NCBI RefSeq assembly: GCF_014643175.1
Contig: NZ_BMJH01000003.1
Location: 434,001-498,000 of the forward strand
Direction: 5' to 3'
From: Hoyosella rhizosphaerae
GTDB taxonomy: Bacteria > Actinomycetota > Actinomycetes > Mycobacteriales > Mycobacteriaceae
DNA length: 64,000 nucleotides
Shown here piece by piece: positions 8,411 through 16,881 of the stretch; within the stretch, counting starts at the first letter, position 1; the number at the start of each line of letters is the position of its first letter. The notes under the pieces are model-generated. The model saw only the letters and a program-made list of their open reading frames with translations, was not told the origin of the DNA and ran no database searches. Both the position numbers and the translations under genes were made by a program.

Positions 8411-8416
8411 TATGCT
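8411..8416 (+). promoter_or_regulatory. -10 box of a probable leaderless phoU transcript
   Basis: TATGCT ends 8 bases before ATG 8425, which would place the transcript start at or within a base of the start codon. No Shine-Dalgarno sequence is present. Confidence 0.5.
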
Positions 8417-8424
8417 CAGTGATC

Positions 8425-9081
8425 ATGCGGGCTGCGTACACAGAGAAAATTGCTGACCTATCGTTCTCATTGGCGACGATGTGTCGGCTTGCTGACGCGT
8501 CGATGGCTTCAGCCACACAGGCGCTGCTGCAAGCTGACCTGCCGATTGCCGAGAAAGTGATCTCAGACCACGACGAGCTTGAGTCCATGCGCACATCGTG
8601 CGAAGAGAAGGCATTTGCGCTTCTGGCACTCCAAGCACCTGTCGCTGGAGACCTTCGTTCCGTCGTGTCGGGCATTCAGGCCGTAAACGACCTCGACAGG
8701 ATGGGGCGGCTAGCGCTGCACGTCGCAAAAATCACGCGTCGGCGTCATCCCAAGCAAGCTCTACCCGAGGAAGTCAAAGCCTACTTCGCTGAGATGGGAC
8801 GAGTTGCTGCGCACCTAGCCAAAGGTGCGGCCGAAGTTCTAGAGAACCACAACGCCGAGCAAGCGTTGCTCCTCCTCGAAGAGGACGACGCCATGGATGA
8901 TTTGCACCGGCACCTGTTCAGCGTGCTCATGGACCGAGAGTGGAAGCACGGCGTTGCAGCCGCGGTCGATGTCACGTTATTGGGCCGCTACTACGAGCGG
9001 TTCGCGGATCACTCCGTTGAAGTAGCGCGGAAAGTGATTTATCTGGTCACCGGCAAGGTTCCCGAGGACGTCACTTTCTAG
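8425..9081 (+). CDS. phoU: Phosphate transport system regulator PhoU
   Basis: A 218-residue cytoplasmic protein with two PhoU three-helix repeats. E/D-rich metal-binding patches appear in SDHDELE and LNDLDRMG-like segments ([14 protein letters not shown] and [16 protein letters not shown]). PhoU links the Pst transporter to the phosphate-sensing two-component system and represses it when phosphate is plentiful. ATG 8425 is chosen over GTG 8419 because homologues begin MR and the -10 spacing favours it. It is convergent with pstB, 5 bases away, so regulator and transporter are coded on opposite strands. Confidence 0.93.
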   Translation: MRAAYTEKIADLSFSLATMCRLADASMASATQALLQADLPIAEKVISDHDELESMRTSCEEKAFALLALQAPVAGDLRSVVSGIQAVNDLDRMGRLALHVAKITRRRHPKQALPEEVKAYFAEMGRVAAHLAKGAAEVLENHNAEQALLLLEEDDAMDDLHRHLFSVLMDREWKHGVAAAVDVTLLGRYYERFADHSVEVARKVIYLVTGKVPEDVTF

Positions 9082-9086
9082 CTCGC

Positions 9087-9863
9087 CTATCCGAATCGGC
9101 CGGAGATGTAATCTTCGGTCGATTTTTGGGATGGGTTTGAGAAAATCTTCTCTGTGCGGTCAATCTCCACCAGTTGACCGGGACGGCCCTGTGCTTCGAG
9201 GTTAAAGAAGGCCGTTTGATCGCTGACGCGGGCTGCCTGTTGCATATTGTGCGTCACGATCACAATGGTGAAGTCTTTTTTGAGCTCGGTGATCAGGTCC
9301 TCGATCGCAAGGGTTGAAATGGGATCGAGCGCCGAGCACGGCTCGTCCATGAGGAGAACTTCCGGCTCAACAGCTGTAGCCCGTGCGATGCACAAGCGTT
9401 GTTGCTGGCCGCCAGAAAGCCCACCGCCTGGTTTATCTAGGCGATCCTTTACTTCTTCCCACAGGTTAGCTCCCCGCAGCGCATTCTCCGCCGCATCGTC
9501 GAGCTTCTTCTTGTTGCGCATGCCCTGCAGTTTCAGGCCCGCTACCACGTTGTCCCGAATAGACATCGTGGGGAACGGGTTGGGACGCTGGAACACCATG
9601 CCGATTGTGCGCCGCACCCCTACTGGGTCGATCGCCGAGTCGTAAATGTCCTGCCCATCAAGGAGCACGGAACCTTCCACGCGTGCCCCAGGGGTCACTT
9701 CATGCATTCGATTCAGCGAACGCAGGACGGTCGACTTTCCGCACCCTGACGGACCGATAAAGGCCGTGACGCTTTTCGGCGGCACAGAAAGAGTGACGTT
9801 CGAGACAGCATGAAATTTCGTGTAGAAGATGTTGAGGTCTTTTAGGTCAAGTCGCTTGGCCAT
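9087..9863 (-). CDS. pstB: Phosphate ABC transporter ATP-binding protein PstB
   Basis: A 258-residue ATPase of the high-affinity phosphate importer. It has Walker [10 protein letters not shown] (37-45), a Q-loop in [10 protein letters not shown] typical of PstB, the signature [14 protein letters not shown], Walker [14 protein letters not shown] and the switch histidine in VTHNMQQA. It is the last gene of the minus-strand pstS-pstC-pstA-pstB order, 29 bases after pstA. In M. tuberculosis a lone phoT/pstB sits at this place next to mshD; here the full transporter is present. Confidence 0.96.
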   Translation of the reverse strand: MAKRLDLKDLNIFYTKFHAVSNVTLSVPPKSVTAFIGPSGCGKSTVLRSLNRMHEVTPGARVEGSVLLDGQDIYDSAIDPVGVRRTIGMVFQRPNPFPTMSIRDNVVAGLKLQGMRNKKKLDDAAENALRGANLWEEVKDRLDKPGGGLSGGQQQRLCIARATAVEPEVLLMDEPCSALDPISTLAIEDLITELKKDFTIVIVTHNMQQAARVSDQTAFFNLEAQGRPGQLVEIDRTEKIFSNPSQKSTEDYISGRFG

Positions 9864-9892
9864 AGTATTTTCCGCCTTAAATTGCAGGGTGG

Positions 9893-10798
9893 CTATTTGG
9901 TCTTGGAGCCGGTGTATCGACTGATCAACGTGGCAAAAACATTAAGTAGAGCGATGATCAAAACGAGGGTCAGAGCCGCACCCCAAAGGCGTTCACGACC
10001 TGCCGCGGACGGGTTGTTTAGTTCGGTGATGATCATCCCCGGCAACGAACCCATTTCCCCGTCCACCATGTTGTAGTTGATGTACGTTGCATATCCCACC
10101 AGGATGAGCAGCGGCGCCGCTTCACCAATAACGCGAGCTATCGCCAACATCAGCCCAGTGATGATGCCTGGCAATGCGGTAGGTATGACGATTCGAACGA
10201 TTGTTTTCCACTTGGGCACGCCCAGTGCGTACGACGCTTCACGCAGATCCATCGGCACAATGCGGAGCATCTCTTCACCGGAACGGATTACCACAGGGAG
10301 CATCAATAGCAGCAGCGCAAGGGCTACTGCGAAACTCGACTTGCTGAACCCGAGCGTCGTAATCCACAGGGCGTAGATGAACAAGGCCGCCACAATTGAC
10401 GGAACCCCACTGAGAATGTCGACCATGAAGGTTGTGATCTTGCCGAGCCGTGAGCCGTTGGAGTATTCGACCAGATAGATCGACACCATCAGACCGACGG
10501 GGATCGCGAACGCTGCAGCCACTGCGCCCTGCATAAGAGTTCCGACCACCGCGTGGTACGCGCCGCCACCCTCATCGAAGGGCAGAATCCCGCGCATTGA
10601 ACGCGTGAACCACGTCTCTGAAACTAATGCGCTAAATCCGCGTGAGATGACGGTGTACAACACCCACACCAACGGAACCATTGCGACCACAAAAGAGGCG
10701 TATACAAGGAACGTGGCGAGTACGTTAATGGTTTTCCGGCGGCCACTGACGGCAGTGAATACCTGCGGCTTAACTGGTTGGTCTAAGGCAGTGATCAT
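9893..10798 (-). CDS. pstA: Phosphate ABC transporter permease PstA
   Basis: A 301-residue membrane subunit with six predicted helices and the BPD_transp_1 coupling loop ([26 protein letters not shown]). It pairs with PstC to form the phosphate channel. The [10 protein letters not shown] and [13 protein letters not shown] segments are typical of PstA. The start ATG lies 3 bases beyond the pstC stop, so translation is probably coupled. Confidence 0.94.
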   Translation of the reverse strand: MITALDQPVKPQVFTAVSGRRKTINVLATFLVYASFVVAMVPLVWVLYTVISRGFSALVSETWFTRSMRGILPFDEGGGAYHAVVGTLMQGAVAAAFAIPVGLMVSIYLVEYSNGSRLGKITTFMVDILSGVPSIVAALFIYALWITTLGFSKSSFAVALALLLLMLPVVIRSGEEMLRIVPMDLREASYALGVPKWKTIVRIVIPTALPGIITGLMLAIARVIGEAAPLLILVGYATYINYNMVDGEMGSLPGMIITELNNPSAAGRERLWGAALTLVLIIALLNVFATLISRYTGSKTK

Positions 10799-10801
10799 GT
10801 T

Positions 10802-11857
10802 TTAGTGCACACCCTTTCCGGCAACAATAGATCGGGCGATTGCGTTGACGACGAAGGTGAGCAGGAACAGAACCAAGCCTGCGGCGATGAATGCACCGGC
10901 TTGCAAATCGGTGTTGATCTCTGCGTATCCCGATGCAATTTTCGATGCGATTGTTTGACCGCCCTCGAACAGCGAGGCACGGAAGTTAGCTGATGCGGTG
11001 GCGAGCACGATGAAGATGGCCATTGTTTCACCCAGTGCGCGTCCAAGCCCGAGCATTGATCCGCTGACGTAACCGGATTTTCCAAACGGGATAACTGTGG
11101 TGCGGACGACCTCCCATTTTGTTGCGCCAAGCGCGAGCGCAGCCTCAATTTGGGCGGTGGGAGTTTGAGCGAAAACCTCACGAGTAATCGCGGTGATGAT
11201 GGGCAGGATCATTACGGCGAGCACGATTCCGGCGGTAAAGATCGTAAACCCGGCTTCAACCATTCCTTGGTTATCGGCACTAAACAGGAAGAACCACCCG
11301 AGGTGTTCGTGGAGAAAACCGGCAACAGGTGAGAGCGTGGGCGCAAGAACCAAGAGTCCCCAGAGCCCGTAGACCACCGACGGCACCGCAGCGAGCAGGT
11401 CGACTAGGTAGCCCAGACTTTTCTTGAGGTGCTTGGGCGCGTACTGGGTAATGAAGATGGCGATCCCGAGCGCTACAGGCATTGCGAGCAAGAGCGCGAA
11501 GCCTGACACAAAGACTGTGACGGCGAAGAGATCGAGGACGCCGAAAGCTAGCCGCTCAGGGTTGAACGTGCTCCATTCTCGGCTGGTGAGGAAGTTGACC
11601 TCGTTGGCACGAAGCGCCGGCAACGCTTGCCACAGCAGGAAGACACCAATGGCGCCAATTACCGCTGTGACAAAAAGCGCTGAACCGCGGGCCATGCCAC
11701 TGAAGATCGCGTCGCCGGGTCGGATGCGTCCAGAACTGTGCTTAACGCCGGTCATAGTTCCTGGTCCTGACATCGTGGCGGTGGATGGAGCCGAATTGTC
11801 GTCGGGGCCAAAAAGCTTGTCGGTGCGTCGGCGCGAGTCATCATCAAATTCGCTCAC
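10802..11857 (-). CDS. pstC: Phosphate ABC transporter permease PstC
   Basis: A 351-residue membrane subunit. A polar N-terminus of about 50 residues precedes the first helix (GSALFVTAVIGAIGVFLLW), and five more helices follow. The coupling loop reads EAALALGATKWEVVRTTVIPFGKSGYVSGSM (in parts), typical of PstC. Its ATG overlaps the pstS stop by 4 bases (ATGA), an operon junction. Confidence 0.94.
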   Translation of the reverse strand: MSEFDDDSRRRTDKLFGPDDNSAPSTATMSGPGTMTGVKHSSGRIRPGDAIFSGMARGSALFVTAVIGAIGVFLLWQALPALRANEVNFLTSREWSTFNPERLAFGVLDLFAVTVFVSGFALLLAMPVALGIAIFITQYAPKHLKKSLGYLVDLLAAVPSVVYGLWGLLVLAPTLSPVAGFLHEHLGWFFLFSADNQGMVEAGFTIFTAGIVLAVMILPIITAITREVFAQTPTAQIEAALALGATKWEVVRTTVIPFGKSGYVSGSMLGLGRALGETMAIFIVLATASANFRASLFEGGQTIASKIASGYAEINTDLQAGAFIAAGLVLFLLTFVVNAIARSIVAGKGVH

Positions 11858-12945
11858 TGGATCGCCTCGATCGAGTCCATGAGGCGAGCTTGGAAGCTCG
11901 ACGGCAACGGGGCATAGCCCATTCGTTCAATGCCGACTTGGCCTTCGTTGGCGGCAACGGTGAGGAACGATTTCACGGCCGCGGAGGTATCCGGGTCATA
12001 TCCCTGGCCGCAGACGATTTCGTACGTGGCGAGAACTAATGGGTATTCATCAGCGCCCGATGCGCCGTAAACAGAACCGAGGTCGAGCGTGAGGTCGCCG
12101 TCGCCGGTGCTGGCGAACTCAGCTTGGGCGATGGCGTTGGTCGCATTGTCGACAGAAAGGGCGACTGGTCCTGAACCGCTATCGATCTTCACCGACTGAA
12201 GTCCGTTTTGTTCCACGTACGCCATTTCGATATAGCTCACTGACCCGCGCGCCGCAGCGACGGCTTGTGAAACGCCTTCGTTGCCGCGGAAGCCGCTTCC
12301 GATTCCGCCGGTGAAGTCGGACCCTGCGCCTGTTGTCCACGCTCCGTTGGCCGCAGTTTCAAGGTAGAGCTGAAAGTTGTCGGTTGTGCCCGACGAATCC
12401 GAGCGGTGAATCACCGAAATGCCTTGGTCCGGCAGGTTCATGTCAGGGTTCTGCGCGGCAATCGTAGAGTCGTTCCAGCGACGAATCTCGCCGTTGAACA
12501 CCTTTGCGATAGTTTCGGCATCCATGACGATGCCGTCAAAGCCGTCGAGGTTATAGCCGATTCCCACGGGACCGAAGACCAACGGGAGATTCCATACATC
12601 TCCACCGCAGCGCTCTTGAGCCTGTTTAAGCTGATCCCCCACGATCGGGGAGTCTGTTCCGCCGAAATCAGTAAATCCGGATGCGAACTGCACTCGGCCG
12701 TCGCCGGATCCTGATGACGTGTAAGCGATGTTCTTGCCTGGGCAGGATTCACCGTAGCGAACATTGAAGGCGGCCATTGCGTTCGCTTGAGCGGTCGAGC
12801 CCGTTGCGGAAAGGTTTGGTTTCCCCTCACACGATGCGAGGGTGTCAATGTTGCCGGGACCCACTTCTTCAGTGATGCATCCGGTCATCATCAGCGCTCC
12901 GATGGTCGCGAGACTGGCAAATAGAGCGCCGCGATTGGGCTTCAC
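11854..12945 (-). CDS. pstS: Phosphate-binding lipoprotein PstS
   Basis: A 363-residue substrate-binding protein. The signal peptide ends in MMTGC (Cys22), so it is lipid-anchored outside the membrane. Phosphate-binding motifs are visible: LSATGSTAQ, YTSSGSGDGR, FGGTDSP, and VIHRSDSSGTTDNF. Start GTG 12945 has GGAGG about seven bases upstream. A PHO-box-like direct repeat lies 114-141 bases upstream, pointing to induction under phosphate starvation. Confidence 0.96.
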   Translation of the reverse strand: MKPNRGALFASLATIGALMMTGCITEEVGPGNIDTLASCEGKPNLSATGSTAQANAMAAFNVRYGESCPGKNIAYTSSGSGDGRVQFASGFTDFGGTDSPIVGDQLKQAQERCGGDVWNLPLVFGPVGIGYNLDGFDGIVMDAETIAKVFNGEIRRWNDSTIAAQNPDMNLPDQGISVIHRSDSSGTTDNFQLYLETAANGAWTTGAGSDFTGGIGSGFRGNEGVSQAVAAARGSVSYIEMAYVEQNGLQSVKIDSGSGPVALSVDNATNAIAQAEFASTGDGDLTLDLGSVYGASGADEYPLVLATYEIVCGQGYDPDTSAAVKSFLTVAANEGQVGIERMGYAPLPSSFQARLMDSIEAIQ

Positions 12946-13058
12946 TTACGTTCCTCCAGAACAAATGGTGGATTCGCCACGCATCACGAAGTTCGGGACC
13001 TAGTGACTGCGCACAGCTACGAAACTATGTGTTGTCGCGCTCAAGAGTCCACCACTTA

Positions 13059-13086
13059 GATGAACAAACGGTGAACAAAGGTGACA
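13059..13086 (-). promoter_or_regulatory. PHO-box-like direct repeats upstream of pstS
   Basis: Read toward pstS, the units TGTCACC, GTTCACC and GTTCATC follow each other at 10-11-base steps. A weaker unit (ATTCACT, 13100-13106) lies two turns further out. GTTCACC repeats of one helical turn are the known site of PhoP/RegX3-type phosphate regulators in actinobacteria. Confidence 0.68.
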
Positions 13087-13122
13087 TTGCAGCCACTTAA
13101 GTGAATAAGTGCAGCTCAATAG

Positions 13123-14043
13123 CTACATGATGTACGCCACATCGGTGAAAACTTTCCCAAAACCCAACCGCTGATACGTACGCAGGGCAGCCACATTGTC
13201 CGATTCGACGTACAACGTCACCGCAGGCAACCCGCGGTCGCGCAGATACTGCAAACCTGCCAGCGTCAACGCTGAGCCCAAGCCCCGACCATGCGCCGCA
13301 GGATCAACACCGACGATGTATACCTCACCAATCGACGGCTCTAGCTCAGTCGCCGGATGCACTTTCGTCCAGTGAAACCCCAACAGTTTCGAAGAGTCAT
13401 CAGTGGCATACGCGAGGAATAACCCCTCAGGATCGAACCAGTCCAGCGAACGACGGCTTACAACATCATCGAGCGTCCACCCACCTTGCTCTGGGTGCCA
13501 CGAGAATGCAGCGTTGTTAACTCGCACAATCTCTGCGTCAACATCGCTGCCGCTGCGTTGCCCATACGTCGTGAGGACCACATCCGCAGGTCGCGAGTCA
13601 GCAGGCAATTGTTGGTCACCGCCGAGTTCGAGTCGCATTTGCAGAAGCTCCCGGCCCCTGCGCAAATTGCGACTCGAGGCGAGCGCCGCAGCCGCTGGGA
13701 GATCGCCATGCGACCACACCTGTGTTTGCGGCCCACCCAGTGTCAGCAGTTGATCCAAGATGCGACCACCCACGCCGCTGTCGCGAGCGCTGGGAATCAC
13801 AGCTAGCTCCGCGTTAGGGGTTCCGTTTTCAATTCGGACGGTTCCCACGCCAATCGCCACTCCGTCGCGCTCCGCAATAACGTGACGCGCGTCCACAGTT
13901 CCGGACAGGCCGAGAATGCCCTGCTCCGAAATGGGGTCCGTTCCGTCAGCCAAACGCGATTCATCAAGCACCCCCTGAACGTCAGGAAGCACCGCGCCGG
14001 ATTGTTCACAAAGTTCGACGTTTGATGACGATCGCTCAGTCAT
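13123..14043 (-). CDS. mshD: Mycothiol synthase MshD
   Basis: A 306-residue protein with two GNAT domains. It transfers an acetyl group from acetyl-CoA to the cysteine of Cys-GlcN-Ins, the last step of mycothiol synthesis. The N-terminal domain carries [16 protein letters not shown], and the C-terminal active domain (about 155-306) has [27 protein letters not shown] with the acetyl-CoA pyrophosphate loop, and [19 protein letters not shown]. Start ATG 14043 overlaps the glnR stop (ATGA). Mycothiol marks the host as an actinobacterium. Confidence 0.95.
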   Translation of the reverse strand: MTERSSSNVELCEQSGAVLPDVQGVLDESRLADGTDPISEQGILGLSGTVDARHVIAERDGVAIGVGTVRIENGTPNAELAVIPSARDSGVGGRILDQLLTLGGPQTQVWSHGDLPAAAALASSRNLRRGRELLQMRLELGGDQQLPADSRPADVVLTTYGQRSGSDVDAEIVRVNNAAFSWHPEQGGWTLDDVVSRRSLDWFDPEGLFLAYATDDSSKLLGFHWTKVHPATELEPSIGEVYIVGVDPAAHGRGLGSALTLAGLQYLRDRGLPAVTLYVESDNVAALRTYQRLGFGKVFTDVAYIM

Positions 14044-14771
14044 TCGGCGTCAACCTCGTAGTTATCCTCTCCAGTGGGTTCTTCCGGGGCAGATCGTGAA
14101 GACTTCGACGGACGAACAGCCTTGTAGCCCACGTTGCGAACTGTCCCGATCAGCGACTCATGCTCGGCGCCGAGTTTCGCGCGCAAGCGTCGCACGTGCA
14201 CATCAACCGTGCGGGTGCCGCCGAAAAAGTCGTAGCCCCACACTTCCTGGAGAAGCTGAGCCCGGGTGAATACACGACCAGCGTTCACGACCAGGTACTT
14301 GAGCAGCTCGAACTCTTTGTACGTCAAGTCCAAGGGGCGGCCGCGCAACCGTGCGGTGTAAGTGCCGTCATCGATGACGAGTTCGCCAAGCGACACAATG
14401 CCGGATTCTTCGTCTGGAATGAGGGTCGTGGTGCGGCCCACTAGAAGCCGAAGCCGCGCATCGAGTTCCGCGGGCCCAGTTCCAGGTAGCAAAATATCCT
14501 GGATCCCCCAGTCAGAACTGACGGCGACCAAACCGCCCTCATTGAGCACCGCGATAACTGGAACCGCCGCGCCGGTGCTTGCCAAAATACGGCACAACCC
14601 GCGCGCAGACGCCAGATCGGCGCGCGCATCAACAAGCACGATATCCGCGCTGTTCGTTTCCAATAAAGACGACACGTCCGCCGCTGCGGGCCGGACTGTA
14701 TGCGGCAGTAGCGCCAGCGACGGCAGCACCGATTCTGGATTCGGATCGGCCGTCAGCAACAGGAGCTCCAC
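14040..14771 (-). CDS. glnR: GlnR-type orphan response regulator
   Basis: A 243-residue protein with an atypical receiver domain (1-110) and an OmpR/PhoB winged helix (about 125-220; [40 protein letters not shown] and [13 protein letters not shown]). The receiver keeps an Asp at the phospho-site strand (VLVDAR, D48) but is otherwise degenerate. Its place directly upstream of mshD is that of the nitrogen regulator GlnR in mycobacteria. A 30-residue acidic tail follows the DNA-binding domain. Start GTG 14771 has GGGAGA. A paralogous orphan regulator cannot be excluded. Confidence 0.8.
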   Translation of the reverse strand: MELLLLTADPNPESVLPSLALLPHTVRPAAADVSSLLETNSADIVLVDARADLASARGLCRILASTGAAVPVIAVLNEGGLVAVSSDWGIQDILLPGTGPAELDARLRLLVGRTTTLIPDEESGIVSLGELVIDDGTYTARLRGRPLDLTYKEFELLKYLVVNAGRVFTRAQLLQEVWGYDFFGGTRTVDVHVRRLRAKLGAEHESLIGTVRNVGYKAVRPSKSSRSAPEEPTGEDNYEVDAE

Positions 14772-14916
14772 ACCGTCTCCCTTCCGTTTTCTACTGGCAG
14801 CCGCCCTGTGACGATGGCTACCCGAAGGGCGAGAATACCGCTCGAACTCTCACAGACTAACGCGTCAGTCTTACAGTACCGACGTTCATTCGCCCGGTGT
14901 CAGTAACAATAGAGGC

Positions 14917-15714
14917 GTGCGCAAGTTGATCTTAGGTGTTCTCACCCTCGTCGTAGTTGCAATTGTTGCGGAACTAGGCGTCGCTGCTTATACCGAACAT
15001 CGAATCTCCCGAACCCTGCGTGAAAGCGCAGAACTCGAGGCAGACCCCCACGTCATCCTCCGGGGCTTCCCCGTGCTTCCCGACATCATCTCTGGCAAAT
15101 ACTCAAAGATTGATATTCAGGCGCAACGAGTTTCGACGGACTACGCCGGGCGTGTCTCACTTGAGGCGGCTCTCGTCGGTGCGGAAATAACTCCATCAGC
15201 GTGGTATCAGCGCCGCATCACTGCGCTCCATGCCGACGAACTCACGGGTCGCGTCATCATGAACCAAACCGAACTCGGGCAGACTTTTAACATCCCTGAC
15301 TTGCGCCTTTCGTTCTTCCCACCGGGCATCATCGATGCTTTCGGTACCGCCACCCAGGATGAATTGAACCTGCATCGGCCCGTCATGATGACGGCCACCG
15401 TCCCAGAGTCCACCACTAATGAGCCCGTCACCGTTGAGGCACGCTTGTACCTTGATGGTCACGAACTCGAAGTGCGCCCGCTGAGGTATTACAACGGACC
15501 TGAACGCGACCGTGAAATTCCGATCCCCGAGGAATTACAGGACGAGGTTCTGCGTTCTTTTGGCATGACGATCACAATCCCGGATGTGCCCTTTGGTCTC
15601 ACCCCCGCTGTCGCATATCCACAAGGCGGACGCATCGTTGTTGAGTCAACCGTTGCAAACGTCACACTTGACCTTGACCACCGCCGCGCGAGTGTCGGAG
15701 CAGCGAACCAGTGA
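14917..15714 (+). CDS. lmeA: LmeA-like DUF2993 lipid-binding protein
   Basis: A 265-residue protein with an N-terminal signal or anchor segment (residues 1-25). An all-beta DUF2993 domain follows (VILRGFPVLPDIISGKYSKIDIQA is the diagnostic start, in parts). In mycobacteria LmeA binds phospholipid in the periplasm and is needed for elongation of the lipomannan mannan chain. The gene is divergent from glnR and directly upstream of a thioredoxin, the same order as in M. tuberculosis. Start GTG 14917 has an AACAAT six bases upstream, hinting at a leaderless transcript. Confidence 0.85.
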   Translation: MRKLILGVLTLVVVAIVAELGVAAYTEHRISRTLRESAELEADPHVILRGFPVLPDIISGKYSKIDIQAQRVSTDYAGRVSLEAALVGAEITPSAWYQRRITALHADELTGRVIMNQTELGQTFNIPDLRLSFFPPGIIDAFGTATQDELNLHRPVMMTATVPESTTNEPVTVEARLYLDGHELEVRPLRYYNGPERDREIPIPEELQDEVLRSFGMTITIPDVPFGLTPAVAYPQGGRIVVESTVANVTLDLDHRRASVGAANQ

Positions 15715-16133
15715 CTGGACTCTTCATCTTGGGCGGCGCCACCGCTATCGCCACAGCCCTCGGCATGTGGTGGCAGCGGCATCACGGCAGCGCCATCGCC
15801 ACAAATGGCCAAACAGAGCACCATGAGGGCCTAGCTGATGTAGGTGTATCGGCGGGCTCCCCCACGGTTGTGCATTTCACTGCCGATTGGTGCGGACCGT
15901 GCGCCGCTGTCCGCCGCGTCATTCAAGACACGCTCCCGGACTTTCCCGGTGTCAGCCATGTCGAACTTGACATCAATGAACATCCCGAGCTGAGTCGCGA
16001 CCTCGGAATACTGTCATTGCCCACCACGCTCGTCTACGACAGCGCAGTTCAACAGCGCTTTCGCATCCCCGGGGTACCAACGCGCGAGACGCTCAGTGAC
16101 GCGCTGATCTCAGCTTTTGGACAGCAAAGCTGA
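15711..16133 (+). CDS. thiX: Membrane-anchored thioredoxin-fold protein (ThiX-like)
   Basis: A 140-residue protein. The N-terminal hydrophobic segment (2-20) anchors a thioredoxin domain with the active site WCGPC (C61, C64) and the cis-proline loop SLPTTLVY. The anchor suggests it may act at the membrane or outside. Start GTG 15711 overlaps the lmeA stop (GTGA). The sulfur operon with its own promoter begins 32 bases downstream. Confidence 0.88.
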   Translation: MTGLFILGGATAIATALGMWWQRHHGSAIATNGQTEHHEGLADVGVSAGSPTVVHFTADWCGPCAAVRRVIQDTLPDFPGVSHVELDINEHPELSRDLGILSLPTTLVYDSAVQQRFRIPGVPTRETLSDALISAFGQQS

Positions 16134-16157
16134 CAAAATGAAATCGCGAGGTAAAGT
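16130..16157 (+). promoter_or_regulatory. Promoter of the cysteine-controlled sulfur operon
   Basis: CTGACA (-35, 16130-16135), a 16-base spacer, and TAAAGT (-10, 16152-16157). Seven bases later GTG 16165 begins the leader ORF, so the transcript should start with the start codon (leaderless). Confidence 0.7.
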
Positions 16158-16164
16158 GGGCTCC

Positions 16165-16251
16165 GTGCAAAACAACCATGAGCTCATGCTCACCCGACGC
16201 CGCACAGTTGACCTGTGCCGCCTCGGTGGTTGCTGTTGTCTTTGTTCCTGA
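16165..16251 (+). CDS. Polycysteine leader peptide (28 residues, leaderless)
   Basis: A 28-codon ORF, GTG to TGA. It ends in DLCRLGGCCCLCS, with cysteines at 18, 23, 24, 25 and 27 after a basic LTRRR stretch. It has a -10 box 7 bases before its GTG and no ribosome site. Mycobacteria have leaderless polycysteine ORFs in front of sulfurtransferase operons that act as cysteine-responsive attenuators; this one precedes the matching operon. The peptide itself is unlikely to have a function; ribosome position on the Cys codons is the signal. Confidence 0.82.
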   Translation: MQNNHELMLTRRRTVDLCRLGGCCCLCS

Positions 16252-16359
16252 TCAGGAATAGCGCGAGATGCGTCCTAGCCCCGCTGTTCCTCACTCGATA
16301 CGTTCGTATTTCTCTCGCATTCCATGCCTACGGTGATTCCGACGGCAAACCCAGGAGCA
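16244..16359 (+). promoter_or_regulatory. Attenuator: three alternative RNA pairings ending at the DUF4395 ribosome site
   Basis: Four segments can pair in sequence. A is TTCCT (16244-16248, last leader codons); B is AGGAATAGCG (16254-16263); C is CGCTGTTCCT (16282-16291); D is AGGAGCA (16353-16359), the Shine-Dalgarno of the next gene. A pairs with B as part of a 14-base palindrome over the leader stop. B pairs with C over 10 bp. The end of C pairs with D over 7 bp. A ribosome finishing the leader would cover A and B, freeing C to mask D. A ribosome stalled at Cys codons leaves B free to take up C and expose D. Confidence 0.62.
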
Positions 16360-16363
16360 AGAA

Positions 16364-16813
16364 ATGTCTACACCCCCCACTTCCGCGAATGTTGATGTGC
16401 GCGGACCCCGTTTCGCAGCGTGGATTACCAGCGGTGTTCTTGCGCTGACGCTCATCACCAATTTTTGGCCACTGCTCGCGTTCCAGACTGTGGTCTTCGC
16501 ACTAGGTGCGCTGCTCGGCCCCCGACGCAGTCCGTACGGCCTACTCTTTGCGCGTCTAGTTGCTCCACGCCTGAGCCCTACGAAGGAAAGCGAACCGGCA
16601 TCACCAGTGCAGTTCGCACAATTCGTCGGGTTCATCTTCGCTGCCATCGGGCTTATCGCCTACCTCAGCGGAGCGGTACTTGTCGGCCAAATATTCGTTG
16701 CATTCGCTTTTGCGGCAGCGCTTCTCAATGCTGCATTCGGCATCTGCCTCGGTTGCAAAATCTATCCTCTAGTGGCTCGTTTCGTTCCACGCGGGGATAA
16801 CGCAACCGCATAG
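16364..16813 (+). CDS. DUF4395 membrane protein
   Basis: A 149-residue protein with four hydrophobic segments. A conserved CLGCKIY motif (C128, C131) lies at the end of the last segment. DUF4395 proteins of actinobacteria sit beside thioredoxins and sulfurtransferases and may carry sulfur or electrons across the membrane; the role is not established. AGGAGC lies 5 bases before the ATG and is the element the attenuator can mask. It is the first structural gene of the sulfur operon. Confidence 0.85.
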   Translation: MSTPPTSANVDVRGPRFAAWITSGVLALTLITNFWPLLAFQTVVFALGALLGPRRSPYGLLFARLVAPRLSPTKESEPASPVQFAQFVGFIFAAIGLIAYLSGAVLVGQIFVAFAFAAALLNAAFGICLGCKIYPLVARFVPRGDNATA

Positions 16814-16854
16814 TTCGACACCAAATACGTTCGACACCACATACGTTCGACACT
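16813..16854 (+). repeat. 16-base tandem repeat between the DUF4395 and sulfurtransferase genes
   Basis: Two full copies (16813-16828, 16829-16844; unit GTTCGACACCAAATAC with one base changed in the second) and a 10-base partial third copy. It begins on the last base of the DUF4395 stop and ends 27 bases before the next start codon. Confidence 0.75.
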
Positions 16855-16881
16855 GAGAAGTTCACACACGAAAGGAAACAC

